From the NCBI GenBank assembly GCA_025617375.2, contig JAMYGW020000008.1, positions 310,001-374,000 on the forward strand: DNA of 64,000 nucleotides. The letters are read 5' to 3'. Below are positions 38,565 through 49,139 of this stretch, piece by piece. A program made the position numbers and the translations under genes. The stretch is from Acarospora socialis (taxonomy: Eukaryota > Ascomycota > Lecanoromycetes > Acarosporales > Acarosporaceae). The notes under the pieces are model-generated. The model ran no database searches. It saw only the letters and a list, made by a program, of their open reading frames with translations, and was not told the origin of the DNA. Numbering within the stretch: position 1 is the first letter of the stretch; each line of letters opens with the position of its first letter.

Positions 38565-38840
38565 CAGGCTTTGATGTCTAACTCATGCCTAAATTCAAGC
38601 CTGAATTCACACCCAAAGTAATGTCTAGATCACTTGCTCAAAATACACACATATAATGCACTTTTGTCTAAGCTAAGCTTATGATTACACTCTCTTTCAA
38701 TGTATGAGTACAAGCTTTTTCTGTGTGACTTTACCTATACATTGAGCGTAACTGATCTTGAAATTGGCAGTGTCTTAGGCACAGTCTTAGGTGTGAGTTA
38801 AGGCGATGATTTAGGCATGAAAGTAGGCATCAAAGCCTGG
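38565..38840. mobile_element. Short TIR element (MITE), about 276 bp
   Basis: Ends form an inverted repeat of about 54 bp. The left reads CAGGCTTTGATGTCTAACTC; the right, reverse-complemented, reads CAGGCTTTGATGCCTACTTT. Both continue with CATGCCTAAAT. No clear target duplication and no coding capacity. Its TTTAGGC-type words recur inside the neighbouring hAT-like element. Confidence 0.55.
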
Positions 38841-38918
38841 AACCACTACCTGATTAGTCTTTGTATATAATTTTATATGTGTATTACGGAATCTATGGTG
38901 CTTTATCCTGAATTTAGG

Positions 38919-39294
38919 TAGGGTGGCCGCCGGGCTGAGTTAGCCCAGACCAGCCCGGAGGTCCAGTCCGGGCTTGCTTTGAGAGCCCGGCCCAGCCCGG
39001 ACTAAAAGTCCCGGGTTTTAGTAAGCATGACATAGGTGCATAAGTTACACATAGGCATGCATATAGGCATAGGTAGACCTAAATTTAGGCTATGCAGCTA
39101 TGTAATTTATAAAGATATAAAATACCAAATGTGAAATTTATAATTTGCGACAACTAAAAAAGGTAATTTAGATGTAATATATTGTATTTTTTTGGTAATT
39201 TATCATATCAGTGATCTTAGGCCGAGCTGTCAAGAAAACCCGGCCCTGAGCAGGGCCGGGCCGGGCTGCAAAGTTAGGCCCGGTGGCCACCCTA
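38919..39294. mobile_element. hAT-like MITE with 8-bp target duplication
   Basis: 376-bp GC-rich element with terminal inverted repeats TAGGGTGGCC[G/A]CCGGGC. A perfect 8-bp duplication, AATTTAGG, sits at 38911-38918 and 39295-39302. Eight-base duplications and GGGTGGCC...CCCGGCC-rich ends are typical of hAT-superfamily non-autonomous elements. Inside are runs of CCCGG/GGGCC near both ends that could fold together, and an AT-rich centre. CpG is retained here, unlike in the retroelements, so it is either young or too short to be recognised as a duplication. Confidence 0.82.
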
Positions 39295-39302
39295 AATTTA
39301 GG

Positions 39303-39704
39303 CGACAAGGTCGCAAGTCTAGGTCTTCTGAAGACTCTATGATCTTTGAATTATAGTCATACTTTTCTAGTCAGTCTCCTGGCATAGCACCTTGAAGAAA
39401 CTCTACCTAGTGGATAAAGGGATTTCACAATGTGTTCATCAAATGTTGTACTTTTCATAGCTACATACATAGAATGAGATATTGATAAACAGGTAAAGGA
39501 ATAATGTTGTTGAGTTATTTTTGAGTGTTAGCACTAATGTTACTTAGAAACCAAACTCAAAGCCTTTTTTATTTCTTGTATGCTGGCCTGTGCATCTCTC
39601 AATTCAAGTTTGACTAGGCGTGATCAGAGAGCAGACCCGATGGCTAATGATTGAAATATTGGTCGTAGAATTTCGCTGAGTGGAACAATCCATTGCCATG
39701 GCTG
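39303..39704. other. Spacer downstream of OST3
   Basis: About 400 bp between the hAT-like MITE and the OST3 stop codon. Composition is intermediate. It presumably contains the OST3 3' UTR. No other feature seen. Confidence 0.4.
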
Positions 39705-40877
39705 TTAAAATGGAGGTAGGTAGAACGGATAGCCCCCATTCTTCATCCTGAAGACACTAAGCAGGAAACTGTACATCAGTAAGACCACAGCGCCCCAAGC
39801 AAAGACAGCAACTTGCTGCTTCTTGAAATCATCCACGCGGGGAACCTTCAGCGCGAGGAATATAGTCGCAAATGAAAGCACACCATCTGGATACAACACG
39901 GTAAGTTTCTGGCTGACCGCTGACACAGGCGTCAATAGACATTGGACTTACACATTGCGGCGACGATTTGGGTTTCCAGCCCAAACTGGTTTGAGAAACC
40001 TCCAGCAAAATAGCTAATACCGCCTTTGCCGTCCCCAGAGACATAAGGGACCTTCCTGATGTGATTGAACATGTGCCCGCTGGTAAACAGGAGGATAGTG
40101 ATCAGACTTATCGCCGCCCAGATATTTCTATTTTGAATAATCGGCAAGATATAGGGCGAGGCGACGCTGAAGAAGGTTATAAGGCCGAGGACGACAGTTG
40201 TCATGACAACGATTCGAACATAGTTGATGGGCCGGACAATCGCGGGCTTTGGGCCCTCTGGCAAATGTCGAGTGATCCAAGAGTATATCTGTTCAGCGGA
40301 CTGTGGGCTGTTGAATGAACGTCAGAGATGAAAATCACATATAATTTGCGGCTCACTTACCCGTTGTTGAAGTCGAGTCTTATCGCATTCCCATCAACCC
40401 TCGCGTTAGGCCCAATCGTGGGCGGAAAGAGTAGGAGAACAGGGGCAGTTTGTAGCATGAGCTGTCCAAGTTGACCTGGTCAGCTCGTTGTCCTCAGCTA
40501 TGAAGCAATAGCGCCGAATGTTCTCTGACCTTCTGAAAAGTATTCTTGCCATCAGCAAAGTCCAGAGTGCCGTATAAGACCCGCGACTGCCCGCCTTTGT
40601 CCCCTTTGTTCCAACTCCTTGCTATCAAGTCCCATTCAGGTTGGAATTCCCGGCATAGCTTGCAGCCAAACCTGGCTTCCAGCGCAGTGAGCAGTACTGC
40701 AACTGTGTAGTCGCGGGGAGCAGCTGTTAGATCGTCGTAGACCCTATCGTCGAGCTGTAAAGGACCGGGAAAGGGAGACTTTGAATGATAGCGTTCAAAT
40801 TTGCTGCCAGTCGGACTCTTTGCAGATAATGCGGAAACAGGAATTAGAGACAACGCAAGTGCTCTGAGGAACCACAT
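39705..40877 (-). CDS. OST3: Oligosaccharyltransferase subunit Ost3/Ost6
   Basis: ER membrane subunit of the oligosaccharyltransferase that N-glycosylates nascent proteins. Inferred exons (minus): 40877-40530, 40461-40361, 40307-39952, 39886-39705, joining in frame to 328 residues, close to the family length. A signal peptide (MWFLRALALSLIPVSALSA) opens a lumenal thioredoxin-like domain with a CKLC motif (C72-C75), the redox pair used to hold substrate cysteines. Four hydrophobic segments follow (VVMTTVVLGLITFFSVA, WAAISLITILLFTSG, and two in the last exon), as expected for Ost3/OSTC-type membrane parts. An upstream ATG at 40925 would add 16 residues before the signal sequence, so I prefer 40877. 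Divergent from the coiled-coil gene, with a 247-bp shared promoter. Confidence 0.9.
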
Positions 40878-41124
40878 CTCGAATACTAATGAGTGAAGAG
40901 TCCTGGGTGCTAAGATCCACTCCAAGATGACATCTGAATTCAGAAGTAGTCGCTACATGTACTCGTAATTTAGCCAACTGTTCTGCGGAGGAGTTAATCC
41001 GTCCCGTATGCCTTGACACTAATCTGTACACGGAATAGCGTCCTGGTTTCCATGGAGCTATTGTTTACATGCTTCGCGCACGCCCACGTCCTTCGCAACC
41101 AGCACACACCCTCCCAGTAAAATC
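40878..41124. promoter_or_regulatory. Shared divergent promoter, OST3 / coiled-coil gene
   Basis: A spacer of 247 bp between two oppositely directed start codons must hold both promoters and 5' leaders. No TATA box or known factor site stands out. Confidence 0.45.
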
Positions 41125-42899
41125 ATGGAGTCGCATAACGCCACTGAGCTGTCTGAAGTATAGATGTTCCAACAATTATATTATTGTGGTCATTAACTTA
41201 CGGACTGTACAGTTGAGACGAGCATTGGAAAGAAAATCTCTAGAGCTTACCTACGAGAAAGCCTCTCGAGGCACCGAATTGCTGTTCGAGCAAGAAAACG
41301 CGAGACAGTTGCGCCTCAAACACATCATAATCGAGGATGAGAATGACCGTTTACGCCAAGAACTTTCGGAAAAGGACGATCGAATAAGCGAAATGGAGAG
41401 CGTCACAGAGCACCTCAAAGCGCAGCTGGTGGATATGGGTCAAAATTTACAGCTCGCGCAAGGCGACCTTAGAGCAAAAATGAGGGAGGCTAATAACCTA
41501 CAGGTACTATTAGAGTTGTTCTTCCTGGTATGATGTCTGACCTGAGAGTCAGGCGGAACTTACAGCACTCAATGGCGTATCGATGGACTCGACTAAGCTC
41601 TTGACGGAGAAGTTAGCACTGACCCGTGAGCTCTCAAATCTGAAGCCGGAGCTCGACTCCCTACGATCACAAACCGAAGCATATCAGTTGGTCCTGGCAG
41701 AGAAATTATCCCTACAACGACAACTTGGTACCACTCAGCTCGATTTGGAAACTGAAAGGCGCGCTACGCAGCGCGCTTTAACTACTCAAGAAAGGGGTAT
41801 TGAGAAGGACGCTAGACTAGAAACCGAAATCGAGGAACTGCGTAAGGAATTGGCGCAGGAGAGGCGAGATAGGCAGAGAGTAGAGCGAGATGCGCAGAAG
41901 GAGATGGCATGCTGGGAAGGAAGAAAGGCTGTACTGGAGGGAAAGCTTGACGCGTTTCGGAATAAGCTACGAACTACAAAGGAGCAACTCAAGCAGACCG
42001 AAGTTGAACTACATAAGGCTTCGGCCTCAATAGTGACAGCGGCATCTCGAGCGCCGGTCTCTGGGGATCATGAAAAGGTGGCCAAAAATCAACATAAGCG
42101 ATCAGCGATGCACTTAGATATGGATGCTACCATTGGTACCCCCGGGCTTCCAGCACCAGCTAAACGTGGGAAACGAGCTTCAACACTTCCTGGCGACAAA
42201 TCGACATTTTCAATCACACCATTTCTCAATCGTGCAGCTAGTATAGCTCCAGATACCCCTGGGGACGAGGACGGCTTCGAATATGTGAGTAAGCAGAAGA
42301 AGGGTATACCATCGCAAGCTGAACCGCTGGATGATGCTCGGTATGCTAGACACTCACCATCATGTAACTCGGAGCCGGAGCCGGAGCCGAAGTCGAAGGT
42401 CGACAAGGGGGTTGCGACTGCACAACTTACGGCGAAAGTCCACACTCTCGGGTCCGCCCGGATGGGGAAAATCAATACAAAGGCCCCAACATCCCGAAAG
42501 CGACCCGTGAAGCCTTCCTTGGAGAACGTCGCGGAGGAACAGAACGATGAGAATGAACTACCCATCGAATTGAGAGCAACGGACACCGAAGTAGGCCTTC
42601 TCAAGACGAGTTCGGAATTGGATGTTCCTCCCCTTGGAGAAGACTTGGAGCAGAAGAAAAAGAGAAGGAAGCTGCTTGGCAATGGGCTCGGCAAAACGCT
42701 GTTTGATGATGAGGATGGAAACGACGTTAAAGCCGCATCGAAAGGTCCGTTAGGATTGGCCAAAGGGGTTGGGCTGCTTGGAAAAGGAGGTCTCGCGGGA
42801 CCAAGGGGCAGCACCCGAATTGGACCCGCTGCCGGTGCTGCCGCCTTCGGGTCATTCTCACCTCTGAAGAAAGACAAAAAGGCAACTAGTGGGGGATGA
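41125..42899 (+). CDS. Coiled-coil protein of unknown function
   Basis: Inferred exons 41125-41157, 41213-41503, 41553-42899 join in frame to 556 residues starting MESHNATELSE. All introns are short (55 and 49 bp) with GT/AG ends. Residues about 10-260 are a long, highly charged coiled coil (for example ERKSLELTYEKASRG, LRQELSEKDDRISEME, QERRDRQRVERDAQKE). The second half is low-complexity and basic/acidic. Near the C-terminus are short motifs that look conserved, KKKRRKLLGNGLGKTLFDDED and AAFGSFSPLKKDKKA. The architecture suggests a structural, spindle, kinetochore or chromatin-associated protein, but I do not recognise the family and assign no function. An upstream ATG at 41069 would need the first intron to be read through and gives an unlikely N-terminus. 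Confidence 0.75.
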
Positions 42900-43242
42900 C
42901 TCCGCATGGGATGCGAACCCTGGCAGCAGGAAAGCTTCGGTAATAGAACAGTAATTAATAGTAGGGGTGGGATCGGCAGGTTTTGGGGTATCTGCACACA
43001 TCTCGTCGACTATCAGTGTCTTGGATTCTTCTTATAAGTCTCACGCAATCGTAGCAGATAAGAGAGCCGAGCTGTGTTATGAACTCCTCTGCCTCATACT
43101 TACGGAGGACTGCGTACCTTAGCCTTGCTGGACCATGCTGTGATTACATAATATTGTAATTCGGAATTGCTGTCGGAGCGCTCGCCGAACCTCAACCCTG
43201 ACAGCGCTCCGTAATGGGTAATCGTAATCGAGGTAATGCTTC
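42900..43242. other. Spacer upstream of MRM2 with small hairpin
   Basis: 343 bp between tandem genes. Contains an inverted repeat CGGAGCGCT (43174-43182) / AGCGCTCCG (43203-43211), ending about 30 bp before the MRM2 start. No other feature seen. Confidence 0.4.
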
Positions 43243-44493
43243 ATGATATCTCATCTTTACCATGTCCGTCGTCCAGGCTTTCAACGTCTGAAATTCCCGG
43301 CCGCAGCACCCTGCTGTTGGCTCTGGCTTGCCCGGCCGTCTCGAGACGTTGACTCGGCGCAAACTCGATGGTCCGGCTCATCGTCGAAGATCTGGCAAAG
43401 CCGGCAGGGTCGGGACAGGTTCGCAAGGGAAGCAAAAGTCCAAGGCTTGAAGAGCAGAGCCGCATTCAAACTACTTGAAGTGCGCAGGCCACAGTCAACC
43501 TTCCTAATGTCCCAACTAACAGCTCTCTTATAGATCAATGAAAAGTATCGAATTTTCAAACCGGGTCAAACAGTTGTTGATCTGGTATTTGGGTCCTAAT
43601 TTGCCTTGGAAACCCCGTTCGACTAACCTTCTAAAGGGATATGCCCCTGGATCATGGTCTCAGGTAGCGGTGGATCGAACGTCACCTAACGGCCGAGTCT
43701 TGGGTATCGATATCATCCCCGCCCAACCGCCAAAAGGCGTCTCAACCATCCAGGGCAACTTCCTGTCCGCGGTCGTTCAAGCAGAGGTGAAGGAGTTTCT
43801 CTCACATCCAGGGCGAGGACGTCCACGGCAGCAGAGAGCCTTGTCGGCAGCAGGAACAGGCGACGCTTTGACGCTAGCCGAGCTTGAAGATGCAGAGATG
43901 GGCTACGTTGACTTGAAGCGGAGGGCTGACACAGACGACGCAAGCGCGACCGACCTGGAGGAAGGTAGCGGTCACTCGAGCCGAAAGCAGAAGGAAGGGG
44001 CGGAGGGAAGGATGGTTGATGTGGTTCTTAGTGACATGTCCGCGCCCTGGGAGCAGACTACCGGCTTTTGGAAAAGGAGTCTGAGTGACCCGTACTATAG
44101 GATGATGAATACGAGCGGTATAAGCTTCAAGGACCATGCAGGCAGTATGGTACTAGTCCGATCCACTACCGGAAGATCTGAACTTGGCTTGCTGATGTGA
44201 CAAAGGACTTGTGCATGGCGGCACTCCAGTTCTGCTCCGATACCCTACGGACAGGGGGCCACCTTGTGTGCAAATTTTATCAGGGAGCGGAGGATAAGGC
44301 GCTAGAAGCCCACTTGAAGAGACTCTTTCATAAGGTCCACCGGGAGAAACCGGAATCGTCACGAAGTGTAATGAACACTGTGCTACGGCAAGAAGCACTG
44401 CTAACTGACTTGTAGGAATCTAGAGAAGCATACTTTGTTGCACTGAGGAGGAAAAATGTGGCGGAGCCAGAAAATATTAGCAAAAGCTCATAA
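43243..44493 (+). CDS. MRM2: Mitochondrial 21S rRNA 2'-O-ribose methyltransferase, FtsJ/RrmJ family
   Basis: SAM-dependent methyltransferase predicted to modify the mitochondrial large-subunit rRNA. Inferred exons 43243-43479, 43534-43584, 43637-44149, 44206-44367, 44416-44493, giving 346 residues. The first intron has a GTGCGC donor. An Arg-rich N-terminus without acidic clusters suits a mitochondrial presequence. Family landmarks: QGLKSRAAFKLLE with catalytic K76; SAM motif VVDLGYAPGSWSQVA (the D-G junction lies exactly at an intron); catalytic D229 in VVLSDMSAPW; K290 in HLVCKFYQG; final Glu in ESREAYFVALRRK. This K-D-K-E set is complete. A low-complexity insertion (about residues 155-220) separates motifs and is common in fungal versions. 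Convergent with ATG7. Confidence 0.9.
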
Positions 44494-44779
44494 GACATCA
44501 TGCATGTGTAGTATTTATAGTACTCTCAGACGCTTGCCGACCAAAACCGGGAGTGACATGTACTCCATAGACCCTTGTCTGCCGTGATTTCCTGGTATAT
44601 TGGTGCCAGCGTCCATCGTGGGAATCATACTAATGTAAAGAACCTCCAATTGTGTGCGCCGTCCCAAAGTAGTTTGAAACTCCCCAACGAGATCAATCAA
44701 CCCTCGTTGTAATAGCAGATGTTTCTCGAGTACCATTATCCTCGTACAAAGGTCAGGAGTGATAAGAATACCATAGAGG

Positions 44780-47330
44780 TTAGATCAGCTCCTCTTCTAC
44801 ATCTTCCGTCTCACTATCTTCCTCCCAATCTACCCCAGCCTCTGCCTCCTCAGCTGCGCGCTGTACCTGTCTCGTTCATCAGCTCTCGAAACCATTCAGT
44901 GTGTTGGGTTCGCGAAAGACCGACCTCTGCCAGACCACTGAGTTCCTCCACATAGCCCTTCTCGTTAAGAGCCCGCTTCAAGAATTCCCAAGCGTCTTGC
45001 CTATAGGCGTTAACAACCCTATCCGAGCAAGCACTGCAGCAGTCGTAGCTCCGGCCCCGGATAACCATGGTTTGAAAGCTGGAGAGAAATCCTCGGATTT
45101 GGTGTGGTACGATGCCTAAGGGGTGTTCGCCGCGATCTTGGGCCTGAGATCCGGGGGCTGCTGCAGCAGCGCCAGCAGGGTGTTGAAGAATCGACACTAG
45201 AATTTCAACTAGGAGTGCAGAAGCGATCGCCGCAACACCGGGACGGGTGACGGTGCATTGCTGGTCGAGAGTCCGGTCCGTGAGTGACTGATCCATGTTA
45301 ACGACGAACAAGTACACTCATCGCAGACAAAGAATACTCACGTCTGCAGGTGCTACGACATCATTACAGAAATAGCAGCCGAGTTCCTGATCTCGGGCCT
45401 GGTCCACTCTGACGCCGTGCCGCATAACGACAAAGGTGTCGAAACCAAGGGCGGCATTCATCACGATTTTACCCTCGGCTTTGCCCATCACCGTGGGCAG
45501 CCACCGTGATTCTCTCGTATCCATCAACAAAAATATCACGTCATGGTCATGTACAAGCTTTTGAAGTGTGTTGAAATCAGATTTGGCCTTCTCCTCATCC
45601 ATGATCGGATGTCCTGCCATCGGTACAGAAATGACATGGCCTGTAGACTCCACGCCAGGGTAAATTTCTGCGAGTGCTTCAGCAGCACGGTGTGCCTTCT
45701 TTGCACCACCTTCCAAGCAGTCTTTGAAGTCATACAATGGTTGTCGAACCGGATTTGAGAAAGACACATTTGCGCTATCGACGAAGGTAATCTTCCGGAC
45801 ACCCCAACCCTACAGTTTCCTCATGGTTAACAGAGACCAAAGCTATGAGTTCCTAGACTTACTAGGAGATTACGCGCGACATAGCTGCCCAAAGTCCCCG
45901 CACCCAACAACAGGCATTTCGTGTGCTTTATCTTTTCCAGATCCAACGTAGGAGCAATTCGCCATTTGATCAACTTCAGATTGAGATCGACGGCCTGATC
46001 GGCGAGACTTGATAGAAGTATGTCAGTGAAGCGAGCTATGTCGTCACGGACTACGTAAGAAACGATGACACATACCGTAGGGGGTCCATGTACTCCCCAA
46101 GGTTCGCGACCCTGCTCGTGACTTTTCCGGTCCTATTGCGCTCCCAGCCTGTGACCTTTGGCATAACCCTGGCTGTATGTACTTCCTGGGACGAACCAGC
46201 TGCGTTAGGTTCGTCATCAGCAACGCACAAGTCTAGGATGATGCTTCTGGCCTCGTCTCGGCGCGATGGAACATCTCGATAGCAGAGAATGCGGACAGAA
46301 TTGAGGCCCCAACGCTGTCGTATGAGCACCAGAAGATTCCTCAGCATCCACCCAGGATGGTCCAGGTAGGTTGATGGGTCTGCAAAGCATACGAATCGAT
46401 CTTCCGGCTCGACGGCATTGAAGAAACCTTCTTCATAACTTGCCAAGGATGAGACTGCCCAGACATAGCCAAGATCTTGTCCAGGGGTCCCAGGAGTGAC
46501 GGGTTCGAGTCGAGCATCAACGCCTTCCTCATCACCATGGACGTCAAATCCAAGCTGGCTTGCTTTCCCATCTTTGTTGTGTCTTATTCTCTTTGCAAGG
46601 AAAAAGCCATGCTGCCTAGCATCAGCACCATAACGCCAGGTTTGCACACAGTCTACCAGAGCTGCCGTCTCGTAACCCGTGAGTCGCGTATCTGTTTCGT
46701 CCACTTTGCCACCGGAGCCTTCTGCGATGAGTGCTTCTTCGGAGGTTGATGCTACTTTCCATGAGGGATTTGAGTGCAGAGCAGGAAATCCGAACAAGTA
46801 TGTGAATTTGTAACGTTTGAGGTCGGCGAAGCACAGGACTGAGAAGCTAGCCAGGAGGGACGGACACGAATATATAGTGCCGTCATTTATGGCGTCCCAT
46901 ATCTACGTAGGATGTAAGCTCTAGTGATGAATAATACCATCCAGCGCTCACAGTTCGACCAGCACGGTTGAGCGCAGCGGTTTTATCAAGGTTCCTGTAT
47001 TCTTCTATAGTGTTGACGTTTCTGATCATGCCCTCGGCGCGATAGTAGCCTAAACCAACCCTATCGGTCTTTGATCAGCCACAAGACTGGCCGGGTCTGG
47101 GAAGCCAGGCGCACAAACTCATCACTGGTCAAAGCATTACCATGCACCTGAAGGCGACACGATGCACCCGGAGCGTCAGTCGCGCGAATCTCGTATAATC
47201 CCAGAACTTTCCGGGCCGAGTCGTCAAGCTTGTCATGGTTGATCTTATGGGAAGCAAGGGAGGTATAGAAAGGTAGCTCGATGTCGGAGGAGAAGCTTGC
47301 GAATTTGAGCATCATTGAGCGAGCGGTCAA
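44780..47330 (-). CDS. ATG7: Autophagy E1-like activating enzyme Atg7
   Basis: E1-type enzyme that adenylates Atg8 and Atg12 and passes them to Atg3 and Atg10; cytosolic homodimer. Inferred exons (minus): 47330-47119, 47060-46952, 46902-46076, 46007-45863, 45809-45342, 45287-44925, 44866-44780; 736 residues in frame. The N-terminal Atg7 domain starts [16 protein letters not shown] and includes [16 protein letters not shown]. The nucleotide-binding loop is [16 protein letters not shown] (about residues 415-430). The catalytic cysteine is in [10 protein letters not shown] (about C598). The acidic C-terminal tail ends EDVEEELI. Introns 1 and 6 use unusual donors (GTTTGT and GTCGGT), but only these joins restore the family sequence ([13 protein letters not shown] and GLAE-VQRAAEE). 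The start could instead be an internal ATG at 47312. Divergent from DCD1. Confidence 0.93.
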
Positions 47331-47783
47331 GAAGGAAAGAAGAGCCTTATGGATAAAGTGAGTGAAGTTGGATCATGTTGCACTGTGTAACAGTTTTGGG
47401 GAATACCGGCGCGACAGAGTTAATATTGACATCCGGTGACAGTCGATGGAGCAGGCCTGACTCCTACAAATGTATCTACCTTCATCTCGTGAAGGATCTC
47501 GTATCTTACAAATAAAATTACCGGTAGATAACAGGCGGGGCTCTGCAGCCTCAATCAAAGCATGTGCGTCACTAGCGTAATCATCTGTCACCCTTGTCTC
47601 GTAGGTACCTTATGTTACCTTAAGGTATCTTAGGTACTCGTAGTTACTTTGTACCTACTCGGATGCGTACCTGAATCGATAAGGTCAGGTACAGTACCTT
47701 AGTAAGATTACATCGTACCTACAAGACCTGTCAAGCTATACTCACAAGGCTGGAAACATACATGTACATTTGAATCAACCACC
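47331..47783. promoter_or_regulatory. Divergent ATG7/DCD1 promoter with GGTAC-rich repeats
   Basis: The 453-bp spacer holds both promoters. About 47605-47720 is dense in degenerate GGTACCTTA / TAGGTACC words on both strands, a short-word repeat also found near 57460, 62745 and 63015. Such TACCTAAGGTA-type repeats are common in intergenic DNA of some filamentous ascomycetes. It is unknown whether they are regulatory here. Confidence 0.45.
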
Positions 47784-49139
47784 ATGCTCTTAGGACTCTG
47801 TGGAGGTCAGATCCTCGTGGACCAAACCGCAACAGCTTGTTAACAGTGGAAAGGTATCTGTGCTGGAAAGCACTCTGTCGCCGACTACTTAGTTGCCAAG
47901 CATGGTTTCGAGACACTCCATCTTGCACGAACAGCCTCAACCCCTCTAGTAGAGAAGTCAGCCACCCAAGCCCGGGTCACGAAGCATGATCACACCAATG
48001 GCGGTCAAGGCGCTGAGGATACAACCTTTCTTACAGTCGATGCGTTGCTAGACTTCGTTACAACACGCTGGTCCCAGCGCTGGGTCACTACGGACATCTG
48101 GGATGAAAGCGTCTTGGATAGCCTGCAACGCAGACCCTTCTTCATCCTCGTCGGTGTAGATGCCCCGGTCAGTATCAGGTGGAAGCGTTTCGCAAGGAGG
48201 TCTGTTTCTCTAGACCATTGACCCAAACTTGGAGGGTCTAAATCGCGAGTCGCTACAGGTGCGAGCTTTGCCATCAGATTCCTCCTACTCTCGAAGAGTT
48301 TGTGGTTCGAAACGACGATCACCTGTACAACCTGAAACATGGCTTTGCTCGGCTGATTGATCGCGCCCAAGTCCGGCTCGTAAACTCAACATCATCTCTG
48401 GGGCAACTGCGGGACGCTCTCTTGGAGTTGGACTTGACAAACGAGCAACGCCTGCGACCCAGCTGGGACCAATACTTCATGCAATTGGCGTCATTGGCTG
48501 CTCAACGAAGTAACTGCATGAAAAGACGTGTGGGGTGTGTTCTAGTCCGCGAAAAGCGAGTGATCAGTACCGGCTACAATGGGACGCCCAGGAACCTCAG
48601 GAACTGCAACGAAGGTGGATGTACGTCAAATCCAACCGCTGGGCCCACTCAGGTGACTGACGCTAGAGTAGGCCCTCGATGCAACGACGGCCACGGCGCC
48701 GGTGTAGGACTCTCAACTTGCTTGTGCATACATGCAGAGGAAAATGCACTTTTGGAAGCTGGAAGGGAGAGAATAAGAGAAGGCTCAACCCTGTATTGTG
48801 ACACGTAAGTGGCTTAGTGGAAGAGACATGCTATGAGCTAATTGAAAGCTGTAGGTGCCCATGCCTGACATGTAGTATCAAGATCACTCAAGTAGGGATT
48901 TCAGAGGTTGTATATTCTCAGGGTTACAGTATGGATACAGAGGTGCGCAATGTATTCTGCTGTACCGCCGTTACACTTTCCATTGACCATAAAAGATCGC
49001 AGCGATCTTTCAGGAAGCCGGTGTAAAGCTACGACAGTTCTCTCCGGTAATCTTGGATCTGCCTTTCTTCGTCGATTGCAACGTTCTAATGCTTACCCAG
49101 CCTCGAAATGGATTATTTTACTTGGCACAAGCGATATAA
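47784..49139 (+). CDS. DCD1: dCMP deaminase
   Basis: Zinc enzyme converting dCMP to dUMP, feeding thymidylate synthase. Inferred exons 47784-47805, 47854-48199, 48259-48804, 48855-48942, 48996-49046, 49101-49139; 363 residues in frame. The N-terminal half is the kinase-like P-loop extension typical of fungal Dcd1 (MLLGLCGGICAGKHSVADYL). The catalytic half has VGCVLV, the zinc/catalytic HAE motif (H281, E283, in IHAEENALLEAG) and PCLTC with zinc Cys 308 and 311. The C-terminus reads LRQFSPPRNGLFYL across the last intron. The Cys-rich GYNGTPRNLRNCNEGGC loop is also a family mark. Six exons with short introns; one donor is GTGCGC. Tandem with HIS7 but 1 kb apart. Confidence 0.92.

Noticed and set aside
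42089-42997. 302-codon minus-strand frame opposite the coiled-coil gene
   Set aside because: A shadow of the coding strand. The plus frame has a clear coiled coil and consistent introns.
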